Of a stretch of 64,000 nucleotides of DNA, positions 54,421 to 62,060 are shown piece by piece (position 1 is the stretch's first letter; each line of letters starts with the position of its first letter). Position numbers and translations under genes: made by a program. The notes under the pieces are model-generated. The model did not search any database. It was given only the letters and a program-made list of their open reading frames with translations, and was not told the DNA's origin. Source of the stretch: Candidatus Coatesiibacteriota bacterium (GTDB lineage Bacteria; JAFGND01). Location: positions 1 through 64,000 of the forward strand of contig JAFGND010000025.1 of the NCBI GenBank assembly GCA_016927185.1, given 5' to 3'.

Positions 54421-54588
54421 TTAAAACAAAGTGTATATGAAAGGTAATAAAGGAGAACTCCCGCCTGTTAATATTATCAATACTCCTACAAGCAGCATAA
54501 CTATAACTATCGGAGCTATCCACCAAATTTTATTCTGCCATAGAAATTCAAAGAATTCCTTTATTATGCCAAACTTGCTAACTTTCAT
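54421..54588 (-). CDS. DUF5989-type 55-residue membrane protein
   Basis: A short gene: ATG at 54588, 55 codons, TAA at 54421. The start overlaps the def stop by 11 bases, and the stop is 11 bases from the chemoreceptor start. The sequence MKVSKFGIIKEFFEFL, a W-rich stretch (WQNKIWWIAPIVIVML) and a C-terminal GGSSPLLPFIYTLF match the DUF5989 small protein, which is usually coded with SxtJ and carbamoyltransferases. Those neighbours are missing here. One membrane helix is predicted. The function is unknown. Confidence 0.85.
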   Translation of the reverse strand: MKVSKFGIIKEFFEFLWQNKIWWIAPIVIVMLLVGVLIILTGGSSPLLPFIYTLF

Positions 54589-55105
54589 TGCAAACCCCTT
54601 GAGCTAGTTTTCTCAGTTTTCTGCTTAAAAGAGTTTTCCTTAAAGGACTTAAGTAATCAACTATTAAAACACCTTCCAGATGATCATTTTCATGCTGAAT
54701 TGCTCTTGCATATAAATCAGATACTACCATTTCAAAGTTATTTCCATCTAAATCTGTTGCCTTGACTTTGACGCTCTGTGCTCTCTCAATGCTTGCAATT
54801 ATATCTGGGAAAGATAAACATCCTTCTTCATCCAGATATTTACCTGTTTTTTCAGTAATGGAAGGATTTATGAATACTTTCACTCCTTCAATTCCTGTAA
54901 GGAATTTTTCCTCCAAAACGAATATTTTCAGGTTTTCACCTATTTGTGGAGCGGAAAGGCCAATACCTTTTGCTTTTTTTAGCACTATGATCATTTTGTC
55001 AACAAGTTCTCTTACTTTGGCATCTAGAGTATCTACTTTCCTGGATTTCTTTCTTAATACAGGATCTCCATAAATTCTTATTCCCTCAACAGGTTTATCG
55101 CTCAT
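54578..55105 (-). CDS. def: Peptide deformylase
   Basis: A 175-residue metallohydrolase that removes the formyl group from nascent chains. All three motifs are intact: GIGLSAPQIG (47-56), EEGCLSFP (93-100, Cys96 ligand) and QHENDHLEG (137-145, His138 and His142 ligands, Glu139 catalytic). The ATG overlaps the yajC stop by four bases (ATGA). It lies in the unusual order yajC, def, DUF5989, chemoreceptor. Confidence 0.96.
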   Translation of the reverse strand: MSDKPVEGIRIYGDPVLRKKSRKVDTLDAKVRELVDKMIIVLKKAKGIGLSAPQIGENLKIFVLEEKFLTGIEGVKVFINPSITEKTGKYLDEEGCLSFPDIIASIERAQSVKVKATDLDGNNFEMVVSDLYARAIQHENDHLEGVLIVDYLSPLRKTLLSRKLRKLAQGVCNES

Positions 55106-55521
55106 TTTTCAGATTGATCTTCTAATGAAGTATCGTCAGCACCCCCTTCTGGAATTGATTCCCCAGTTAAAACTCTGTCTATTGCACTAATCCTGAAGTC
55201 TATTCTAGTTTTTTCATTAACTCTTATTGTTATGACATCCTTTTTTACAGCTGCCACTGAACCTATTATACCACCAATTGTCATTATTTTATCATTCTTC
55301 TTGATGGAATTCAACATTGCTTCTCTTTCTTTCTGTTTTTTCTGATTTGGTCTATATATGAGAAAATAAAGAACCAATCCCAGTACTATTATAAAACTGA
55401 AGGGATTGCCAAATATCATTCCTATTAATCCCCCCGGTTGAGAAGCTGTCATACCAGTCCCGGTTCCTGTTCCTGTTGTAGTTGCTACAGTATCAGCTGC
55501 TTCCAATAATGCCAAGAACAA
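55102..55521 (-). CDS. yajC: Preprotein translocase subunit YajC
   Basis: A 139-residue protein starting with TTG, supported by AGGAGG six bases upstream. A Thr-Gly repeat (TTTGTGTGTG, about 14-23) precedes the single membrane helix (FSFIIVLGLVLYFLIYRPNQKKQKE), then GDKIMTIGGIIGSVAAV-like YajC core and an acidic tail. YajC associates with SecDF. secD and secF are not next to it. The Thr-Gly spacer before the helix is not usual for YajC and echoes the lipoprotein linkers in this window. Confidence 0.92.
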   Translation of the reverse strand: MFLALLEAADTVATTTGTGTGTGMTASQPGGLIGMIFGNPFSFIIVLGLVLYFLIYRPNQKKQKEREAMLNSIKKNDKIMTIGGIIGSVAAVKKDVITIRVNEKTRIDFRISAIDRVLTGESIPEGGADDTSLEDQSEK

Positions 55522-55666
55522 TATATACCTCCTATAAATATTATTTCAAAAAATAGCTATAGAATGCTAATAATTTGTCAAGAGAAAAGCCTAACTGAGA
55601 TTCTTGTGTTATTAAATAATATTAAATTCTTGACAAATTAAGCTATTATTAAAGTCTCTCGCATAT
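55522..55666. promoter_or_regulatory. Divergent promoter region between yajC and the MetH-activation-like gene
   Basis: A TTGACA points each way: minus strand 55581-55576 towards yajC, plus strand 55630-55635 towards the gene at 55667. Downstream TA-rich hexamers lie nearer than the standard 17 bases (TATAGC at 14 on the minus strand, TATTAA at 11 on the plus strand), so the -10 elements are not certain. Confidence 0.4.
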
Positions 55667-56341
55667 ATGCCTATTCTTGGGGATTTGTCAATAAACATTA
55701 TTCCACAAAACGTATATAGATATCAGGGAATACCTGCAACAGTTACCCCTGAAAAGAAAATTGTTGATTTGTATGAAAAATCTGTCGAAATCACAATGCA
55801 ATTATCAAAACCAGTTGCAATATGGCAGAGATTCAAGATAGCTTCATTAAATCAGAAGGGACTAACATTTGGTAAGGAATACTGTTTCGAAACCTGCTTG
55901 TTTTACAGAAGATTTAATCAAGGAAGTGAAATTTTTCTTGCTGTAATGACTATTGGCAACGATATAGAGGATTACATAACCTCGCTTTTTGACAAAAAAG
56001 AATATGCACTTGCCTTATTTCTTGATTCTGCAGCATCAGAAGCTATCGAGTCTGTTGCAAGGGAATTCGAAGAAAAAATAAGGATAATGGCAGCAGGGGA
56101 AAGCAAGTTTATAAGTCCAAGAGTATCACCAGGTTATGCAGACTGGAAAATCGAAGACCAGAGATTGATTTTCGATCTTTTGGAACCTTTGGAAATTGGT
56201 GTTACATTACTTGATTCATATACAATGATGCCAAGAAAATCAATAAGCCTGGCTATACTGATAGGGAATGAGAGATATAGATTCAATTCGAACAACGCAT
56301 GCAGGAATTGTTCCCTGGACTGTCAGTTCAGGAAAGTCTGA
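55667..56341 (+). CDS. Stand-alone cobalamin-dependent methionine synthase activation-domain-like protein
   Basis: A 224-residue protein resembling the MetH activation (AdoMet-binding) domain: an N-terminal half with an MTIGNDIEDYI segment and SAASEAIESVAREFE, then ISPRVSPGYADWKIEDQRLIFDLL and IGVTLLDSYTMMPRKSISLAILIG. The C-terminus has a Cys cluster (CRNCSLDCQFR) seen in the stand-alone versions. In MetH this domain reductively methylates inactive cob(II)alamin; isolated versions serve other corrinoid proteins, so it marks a corrinoid methyltransferase elsewhere in the genome. The usual arginine of the RPAPGYP loop appears as RVSPGYA. It ends two bases from the convergent radical SAM gene. 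Confidence 0.75.
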   Translation: MPILGDLSINIIPQNVYRYQGIPATVTPEKKIVDLYEKSVEITMQLSKPVAIWQRFKIASLNQKGLTFGKEYCFETCLFYRRFNQGSEIFLAVMTIGNDIEDYITSLFDKKEYALALFLDSAASEAIESVAREFEEKIRIMAAGESKFISPRVSPGYADWKIEDQRLIFDLLEPLEIGVTLLDSYTMMPRKSISLAILIGNERYRFNSNNACRNCSLDCQFRKV

Positions 56342-56342
56342 T

Positions 56343-57464
56343 TTACTGGATATCAAGAACTCTATAGTGACAGTATTCAGGCTCATTCTTGTCGAAATTA
56401 TACAAATGAAGCGAACCACCATTGCAGAAATCCCACCAATTGCATTTCTTGCAAATGCCATTACATAAATATTTCCTGTCTCTCATGTTCTTGTATTCAT
56501 TTTCCCATATATCCTTGAATCTTCTTTCAAGAACGTTTCCCTGTATGAATCTCTTATCAAGATTGGGGCAAGCTGCTGCGCTGCCATCACATAAAATGCT
56601 TCCAATAGAAATTCCAGCAAGGCAAGCGAATAATCTTGGTCTGACAATTCCTTCATAAGCGAGACCAAGGAAACCTGCTTCAGCAAATTCATAATTACAG
56701 TCTGGATGCTTTTCCCTGATGGATTTTATGAATTCGAGAACTTTCAGGAGATTCCTTTTTTGCAGGGAGAATCTTCCGTCTCTGGCTCGCCCTATCGGAT
56801 CAACTGGAAGTATACGCCAGTAATCAAGACCTGATTCAGTTATAAACTCGTAAATTTCATACAGGTCATCTATATTGTCATTATGAACACAAGTCAGAAT
56901 TTCTATTATGTTGAAATAATGAGAGGAAAACGCATCAATAATACCTTCTTTTACTTGCCTGTATGTTCCCTTCTTATTCCTGAGATAATCATGTGAGTTC
57001 TCGTTTCCATCAAGGCTAATTGAAATTGCCTTGAGATCAGCTTTTTTCAGTTTCTCAATATTCTCTTTATTAAGAAGTGTCCCATTAGTGACTATCTGAA
57101 CATAGTAACCTAATCCGCTTAATAACTCTATTATATCGTAAATGTCTTCTCTCACTAAAGGTTCGCCACCAGTAACTGATAAAGGGAATTCACTTACCGG
57201 AAAATCCTCAGCAATTTCCTTGAAAATCTTCTCAATCTGCAACAGAGTCAATTCTTCATATGGCGTTTTCCAGTTACAAGATGAGCCGCAATGAATGCAG
57301 TTAAGATTACATTTTCTTGTTACTTCAAGGAAAAGATACTGAAGCAAATGATCCTTCCTTATTTCGTCCAGTGCGTTCTTCCATTCGTAAAGATCTCCAA
57401 TACGCCTGATTTTTTCTATCAAAGAAATCTTTCTTGATTGGTTTTCATGCATTCCGTTTTTCAA
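56343..57464 (-). CDS. Radical SAM/SPASM protein
   Basis: A 373-residue protein. The radical SAM motif is CNLNCIHC (about residues 52-59), with TGGEPL (about 98-103). The C-terminal SPASM region carries several Cys (FACLAGISIGSILC, AACPNLD, CNGICKKCNWWDFC, EYC) for auxiliary clusters. SPASM enzymes usually modify peptides or mature enzymes (AnSME). No obvious Cys/Gly-rich precursor peptide is encoded nearby. The start is uncertain: TTG at 57464 or the ATG four codons later. Confidence 0.9.
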   Translation of the reverse strand: MKNGMHENQSRKISLIEKIRRIGDLYEWKNALDEIRKDHLLQYLFLEVTRKCNLNCIHCGSSCNWKTPYEELTLLQIEKIFKEIAEDFPVSEFPLSVTGGEPLVREDIYDIIELLSGLGYYVQIVTNGTLLNKENIEKLKKADLKAISISLDGNENSHDYLRNKKGTYRQVKEGIIDAFSSHYFNIIEILTCVHNDNIDDLYEIYEFITESGLDYWRILPVDPIGRARDGRFSLQKRNLLKVLEFIKSIREKHPDCNYEFAEAGFLGLAYEGIVRPRLFACLAGISIGSILCDGSAAACPNLDKRFIQGNVLERRFKDIWENEYKNMRDRKYLCNGICKKCNWWDFCNGGSLHLYNFDKNEPEYCHYRVLDIQ

Positions 57465-57492
57465 GATAAATGTCTCTTATTTGTCAAACAAA

Positions 57493-57518
57493 AAAACCCC
57501 TTCATATGAAGGGGTTTT
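57493..57518 (-). terminator. Intrinsic terminator of the von Willebrand A gene
   Basis: A 26-base perfect palindrome, 13 bases per arm with core ACCCCTTCAT/ATGAAGGGGT. It is followed on the minus strand by seven T, 20 bases past the stop codon at 57538. Confidence 0.9.
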
Positions 57519-57537
57519 GTTGGGGGAGAGACAAGTA

Positions 57538-58956
57538 TTATCTGGCTCGTTCATTAAATGCGTCTTGCTGCATTGCTTTCTTTATGTGTCTTCCTGTTTC
57601 AGAAGAGGCTGCAGGTGCTGTTCCCATTTGCTCAACCTGAGTTTTTGCTTTTTGACTTGTTGTCATTTGTTCTGCAATTTCTGCATCCTTTAGTTTTTCC
57701 TGGGCTTTCTTTGCTTCTTTATATGCTTGCTCTAATTTTATCCTGGCTGCTGTATTATCACCCTTATCAAGTTCTTCTGCTGCAACATAATTCGCTTCAC
57801 TCAGTTTGTATTTAGTATGGTACTTAAGTACTATACGATTGGCAAGAGGATCCTGACCACCAGCATTTGGATCGATTTTTATGCGTACCTTTTTTGCTTC
57901 ATTGAAAGACCTGTTAAGAGCTGGTGAATTATATTTAAGCTTTATATTTGCCAAATCCTGCATTCCTTTTCCATTCTCAGCTTTTAGTTCGATAAGATAT
58001 GCGCTTTTAATTCCCCTCGAAATATCACTTGGAAGTATATAAACTACATTACCAGTTCTTGTAAATCTTGGGTTGCCATAGATTTTTATCAAATCTACCC
58101 CATCAGGAAGTGTTATCTCTATTCTCAGGTTCTTGGCAACTGTCTGGGAAATCATGTTAAGTTCTTTCAGGAAAACTTCTGCAAGTTGAATTGGTTCATT
58201 TATATAATAATAGTTTCCTCCTGCTTTTTCAGCAATAGAAACCATGAGGTTTTCATTGTAATCAGTACCTACTCCGACAGTGCTTATTCCCATTCCCTGA
58301 TAATTCATTTGAGTTGTATATTTGGATATGGCTGAAGGATTTATTACGCCAACATTTGCAAGTCCGTCGCTGAGAAGCAGAAGCTTGTTAATCCTGCTGT
58401 CTGATTTGAATGTTCGAAGCTGATTGTAACCTTCTGTTACACCACCAAACAAATTAGTGTTTCCTGAAGCATGTATCTGGTTTATGCGTTGTATGATATC
58501 ATTTCTGTCATTTACATAACTAGCAGGGAGTATAACTTTTATTTGAGTATCATATGTTACTATAGATAAAATATCTTGTTCATTCAAGTTATTAATAAGC
58601 ATTTTTGCAGCTTGTTTTACCTGATCCAGTTTTCTGCCCATCATTGAACCAGATTTGTCTATTACAATTGACAGATTTAGTGGTGCTCGTTTTTCGATAT
58701 TCTGATTGCAACCCTGTAAGCCAACCAGCAGAAATGCCCTTCCATCATTAGTTACTGGATTACCTAAAAATGTTTGAAGACCAAGAGGTTTATCAACAGG
58801 TGGAGGTGTCCACTCTTCTGTTATAATCAAAGGTTGATTCGGTCTTAGATTTCCATGTTCAATTCTTCCTGGTGCATCTGAGCCTGGTCTGAATAGAATT
58901 AAGAGCAAAACCACTGCTAGAAGAAGCCCGAAAACTGCTATTGTCGACTTGTTCAT
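57538..58956 (-). CDS. Membrane-anchored von Willebrand factor A domain protein
   Basis: A 472-residue protein with an N-terminal membrane anchor (about 5-22), then a vWA domain with an intact MIDAS D100-x-S102-x-S104 (IVIDKSGSMMG), the Thr in SGNTNLFGGV and the Asp in LLLSDGLANVGV. A C-terminal helical region (about 395-460, EELDKGDNTAARIKLEQAYKEAKKAQEKLK) is charged and repeat-like. Bacterial vWA proteins of this type bind divalent metal and act with MoxR-type AAA+ proteins or in surface adhesion. No MoxR gene is adjacent. The N-terminal stretch before the domain (VNDGRAFLLVGLQG) is typical of the YfbK-like vWA group. Confidence 0.88.
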   Translation of the reverse strand: MNKSTIAVFGLLLAVVLLLILFRPGSDAPGRIEHGNLRPNQPLIITEEWTPPPVDKPLGLQTFLGNPVTNDGRAFLLVGLQGCNQNIEKRAPLNLSIVIDKSGSMMGRKLDQVKQAAKMLINNLNEQDILSIVTYDTQIKVILPASYVNDRNDIIQRINQIHASGNTNLFGGVTEGYNQLRTFKSDSRINKLLLLSDGLANVGVINPSAISKYTTQMNYQGMGISTVGVGTDYNENLMVSIAEKAGGNYYYINEPIQLAEVFLKELNMISQTVAKNLRIEITLPDGVDLIKIYGNPRFTRTGNVVYILPSDISRGIKSAYLIELKAENGKGMQDLANIKLKYNSPALNRSFNEAKKVRIKIDPNAGGQDPLANRIVLKYHTKYKLSEANYVAAEELDKGDNTAARIKLEQAYKEAKKAQEKLKDAEIAEQMTTSQKAKTQVEQMGTAPAASSETGRHIKKAMQQDAFNERAR

Positions 58957-59129
58957 CTCTACCTCCTTAAATTCCTTTCACAGATACTTAGTAAAAAAAA
59001 ATGGATTTATTCCCGAAAAAATATTTCTTTGACAAAAAAAAAATACTATATAGAAAATACAAGAGAATAAGATAACAAAAAAACCAATATACAAGATGTT
59101 ATGACAGTATAACGTGTTTAACAAAAACC

Positions 59130-59159
59130 TTGACAGTGTCCCTTGCATCTTCTTACCAT
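59130..59159 (+). promoter_or_regulatory. Probable promoter of the membrane protein gene
   Basis: TTGACA (59130-59135), 18 bases, TACCAT (59154-59159, four of six). The predicted start near 59166 leaves a leader of about 40 bases with AGGAG. A second TTGACA lies at 59029-59034. The rest of the 58957-59204 gap is A-rich with nothing else recognised. Confidence 0.45.
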
Positions 59160-59204
59160 GCTGTCGTTGAGTTTTGCAGATAATTGAAATCAGGAGTGGA
59201 TTAT

Positions 59205-59816
59205 ATGAAAAAAAGTGATATTATGGGAGTTTTTTTCCTTATACTTGTAATAGTCTTGATTATAATATTTTATAAAGAGATAGGGGAGATTACAAAACAA
59301 CATCCATTCATTCTAGGTTTCATTAAGTTATTCATACTCGGAACTTTTGGGGAAATGATAAAATACAGAATGTCATCCGGTTCCTGGAAACTAGACAAGA
59401 TTATTCTGAGGGCATTTATCTGGGGTCTTTATGGGATCTGGTTTACATGGTCATTTGCATATGCTGATTCAGGAACCAAAGGCTTGATAAGCAAAAATCT
59501 ATGGCTGGATGCAGGACCACTTGCTACTGCTTTCTCAACAAGCCTCTGGTTGAATATCCTGGGAGGCTTCGCATATTTCATGATGCTTATTCATGAATAC
59601 CTTAATTTCTGCATCAGGGAAGGAAAACTAATCAACACGATAACATTTGGAGAACAGCTGAACAAGAAAATATGGTTTCAGTTCATTCCCCTTACATTGT
59701 TCATCTGGCTTGTTCTTCACACATTTACGTATATGCTTCCTGAGCAGTTCAGGGTTTTATCTGCAGCTTTACTGGCAATTGTACTTGGATTTCTGCTGAG
59801 TTTTGGAAAGAAGTAA
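59205..59816 (+). CDS. Integral membrane protein, possibly Mpv17/PMP22-like
   Basis: About 203 residues from the ATG at 59205, chosen because AGGAG lies eight bases upstream; a TTG seven codons earlier is open. There are about five membrane segments and no signal peptide. The segments LRAFIWGLYGIWFTWSFAYADSG and FSTSLWLNILGGFAYFMMLIHEYL are faintly like Mpv17/PMP22-type proteins, but I would not rely on that. It is flanked by a convergent radical SAM gene with no gap. The function is unknown. Confidence 0.65.
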   Translation: MKKSDIMGVFFLILVIVLIIIFYKEIGEITKQHPFILGFIKLFILGTFGEMIKYRMSSGSWKLDKIILRAFIWGLYGIWFTWSFAYADSGTKGLISKNLWLDAGPLATAFSTSLWLNILGGFAYFMMLIHEYLNFCIREGKLINTITFGEQLNKKIWFQFIPLTLFIWLVLHTFTYMLPEQFRVLSAALLAIVLGFLLSFGKK

Positions 59817-61133
59817 TCATATATCGAGAATTAACGGGCTAGATAGCAAATTCTTATAGATTTCTTTTGGTTGATTAAAATATCCAATGAAGAGACTGGG
59901 AAATTCCTTGTTAAGATTTAATACAAAATGCTTCATTCCAAATGGTTTTTCATAATCTGGCTCAAGCATATTGAAATAATAATCAGGATCAATATTCAGG
60001 TTCTTCATATGAATCATATTGACTTTAGTTTCTTTCAGAAGAGCTGTTAACTCATCCAGTTCCATCTTTGTATCAGTTATGCCTGGAAAGATGAGATAAT
60101 TAATCATTGTGAACAAACCTGCATCAACAGATCTTTTTATGGTTTCTCTTACATCACGGAAGGAATAATTCATTGGTTTGTAATATGTGTCATATAGCTT
60201 TTTTCTTGCACTATTAAGAGAAATTCTTATGGAATCGAGACCAGCTTTTGCCAGGTTATCAATAACCTCAGGCTTGCTGCCATTGGTATTTAGATTTATT
60301 GTACCCCTGCTGGTTTTCTCCCTTAGAATCCTGGTTGTTTCTATTAACAAGTCAGACTGAAGCAGTGGCTCACCTTCACATCCCTGTCCAAAACTAACTA
60401 TTGCATCATCTGCATTTTCAAGATGGGGAAGCATGAGTTCGGTTATTTCAGAAACTTCAGGAACAAATTTTATTCTTTCATGTGATGCAGGAAATCCGCT
60501 TTGAGCAGACTGAAAAGAAAGGCATCCAAGACAGTTGCTGTTGCATGCAGGTGAAGTTGGGATAGGAGCTTCCCAGCGCTTCAGGAAAAGGTTCTTTGCA
60601 GCAAAGCAGTGATAATCAGTTGCACAATTGGCGAGATGCCTGAATAACCTGTTATCCTTGTATTTGGTTTCGAACTGCTCAATATTCCTTAATAAATCCC
60701 TGTCATCGTAATTTTCTGGATACCATTTTGGATTATCCTCTATCTTGAATGCTGCTGCAAAAAGTTTTCCATCCATCTCACCACATGCAGTGTAAGCCCA
60801 CATTGGAAGAGGTTTTTCAGAAGCCCTTCCGAAATGGGATAAATATATTCTTATATATCCAGGTGGCAGAAAAGCAGATACCGTGAAACATGGTTCCCTT
60901 TCATCATGCGGAAGCTTGTATAGATATTCAGGAGTTTTTTTTTCGCTGTCATAACCAATTGCAGGGAAATCCGGTATATAAAACAGTTTGGTTCCCTCTG
61001 GTATCTCAATCCAGCATTCAGGTTTTGGTTTTGAGAATTTGTAAGGAGTGAAACCGACTGCATGAAGAGACTGATGGGAATAAATGTTTCCTGTTTTATC
61101 TGAATACAACAACTTTGGGGATTTGTTTTTCAT
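59817..61133 (-). CDS. Radical SAM protein with long N-terminal domain
   Basis: About 438 residues from ATG at 61133; an upstream in-frame GTG lies in the terminator stem and is unlikely. Residues 1-about 200 form a domain without a known name (WIEIPEGTKLFYIPDFPAIGYD ... FAAKNLFLKRWE). The radical SAM core follows: CNSNCLGC (about 210), FGQGCEGEPLL, NLNTNGS and IRISLNSARKKLYDTYY. GQGCEGEP replaces the common GGGEP. No auxiliary cysteine cluster is seen at the C-terminus. The reaction is unknown. The start codon directly follows the U-rich end of the rpsG terminator. Confidence 0.88.
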   Translation of the reverse strand: MKNKSPKLLYSDKTGNIYSHQSLHAVGFTPYKFSKPKPECWIEIPEGTKLFYIPDFPAIGYDSEKKTPEYLYKLPHDEREPCFTVSAFLPPGYIRIYLSHFGRASEKPLPMWAYTACGEMDGKLFAAAFKIEDNPKWYPENYDDRDLLRNIEQFETKYKDNRLFRHLANCATDYHCFAAKNLFLKRWEAPIPTSPACNSNCLGCLSFQSAQSGFPASHERIKFVPEVSEITELMLPHLENADDAIVSFGQGCEGEPLLQSDLLIETTRILREKTSRGTINLNTNGSKPEVIDNLAKAGLDSIRISLNSARKKLYDTYYKPMNYSFRDVRETIKRSVDAGLFTMINYLIFPGITDTKMELDELTALLKETKVNMIHMKNLNIDPDYYFNMLEPDYEKPFGMKHFVLNLNKEFPSLFIGYFNQPKEIYKNLLSSPLILDI

Positions 61134-61162
61134 AAAAAACACGGATATCTGTAATATCCGTG
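61134..61162 (-). terminator. Intrinsic terminator of the rpoC-rpsL-rpsG transcript
   Basis: A nine-pair perfect stem, CACGGATAT (61140-61148 on the plus strand) with ATATCCGTG (61154-61162), and a five-base loop. Six T follow on the minus strand and run into the ATG of the radical SAM gene. Confidence 0.9.
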
Positions 61163-61187
61163 AATATGCTTAAATATTGTGAAAAAT

Positions 61188-61655
61188 CTATTTGAAATGA
61201 GCATAAGCTTTGTTTGCTTCTGCCATCTTGAAGGTATCTTCCTTTTTCTTGATGGAGCCACCTTTGTTATTATAGGCATCCATCAATTCACCTGCAAGCT
61301 TCTTGACCATCGTTCTTTCAGGTCGGTTTTTTGCATAATTTATTATCCATCTTATTGCAAGTGTTCTTCTTCTGTCAGAACGTACTTCAACAGGAACCTG
61401 ATATGTAGCTCCACCAACTCTCTTGGAAGCAACTTCCAGAATAGGTTTTACATTGGCAATTGCTTTTTCAAATACCTCGTATCCATCCTTGCTTGCTTTT
61501 TTTGCTACTTCATCTATTGCCGAATACAATATATGCTGGGCAATACTCCTTTTCCCGCGTTGCATCAATGAATTAATGAATTTCGTGCAAAGAACGGAAT
61601 TATACTTTGGGTCCGGTTCAATTCTGCGCTTTTCTGGTCTTCTACGTCTTGGCAT
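61188..61655 (-). CDS. rpsG: 30S ribosomal protein S7
   Basis: A 155-residue protein of normal length. It starts [15 protein letters not shown] and contains the conserved blocks [33 protein letters not shown] and [15 protein letters not shown], with an end rich in Lys. It binds 16S rRNA to nucleate the small-subunit head. AGGAGGG precedes the ATG. It follows rpsL after 11 bases. The gene next in line is a radical SAM gene, not fusA as in most str operons. Confidence 0.98.
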   Translation of the reverse strand: MPRRRRPEKRRIEPDPKYNSVLCTKFINSLMQRGKRSIAQHILYSAIDEVAKKASKDGYEVFEKAIANVKPILEVASKRVGGATYQVPVEVRSDRRRTLAIRWIINYAKNRPERTMVKKLAGELMDAYNNKGGSIKKKEDTFKMAEANKAYAHFK

Positions 61656-61666
61656 TTAGTTCCCTC

Positions 61667-62047
61667 CTAGGCTTTTTTCTTTGGTTTTTTGGTTCCGTAT
61701 TTTGAGCGACCTCTCATTCTTCCGTCAACTCCTGTTGCCTGCTCTGCTCCTCTTATTATATGATACCTTACACCAGGTAAGTCTTTCACGCGTCCACCTC
61801 TTACTAATACTTGGTAGTGCTCTTGTATTGTATGTCCTTCACCAGGTATGTAAGATGTTACTTCAATACCATTTGTTAACCTTACACGTGTCACCTTTCT
61901 CTGGGCGGAATTGGGTTTTTTCGGAGTTGCAATATAAACTCTTGTGCATACGCCTTTTCTTTGAGGATTTCCTTTCAAAGCTGGTGCCTTGTTCTTCTTG
62001 GTTTTCATCTTGCGTTCATGACGCATAGTTTGATTGATGGTTGGCAA
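61667..62047 (-). CDS. rpsL: 30S ribosomal protein S12
   Basis: A 126-residue protein starting with TTG behind AAGGAGG. The conserved decoding-centre motifs are present: [12 protein letters not shown] (containing the Lys at the streptomycin site) and [10 protein letters not shown]. The protein is the accuracy centre of the 30S subunit. A few unusual features are a short N-terminal arm ([20 protein letters not shown]). It lies 13 bases after rpoC. Confidence 0.98.
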   Translation of the reverse strand: MPTINQTMRHERKMKTKKNKAPALKGNPQRKGVCTRVYIATPKKPNSAQRKVTRVRLTNGIEVTSYIPGEGHTIQEHYQVLVRGGRVKDLPGVRYHIIRGAEQATGVDGRMRGRSKYGTKKPKKKA

Positions 62048-62060
62048 AAATAACCTCCTT

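Noticed and set aside
59029-59057. TTGACA followed by TATAGA as a second promoter for the membrane protein
   Set aside because: Spacing is 14 bases, so unlikely to work as a normal sigma-70 promoter.
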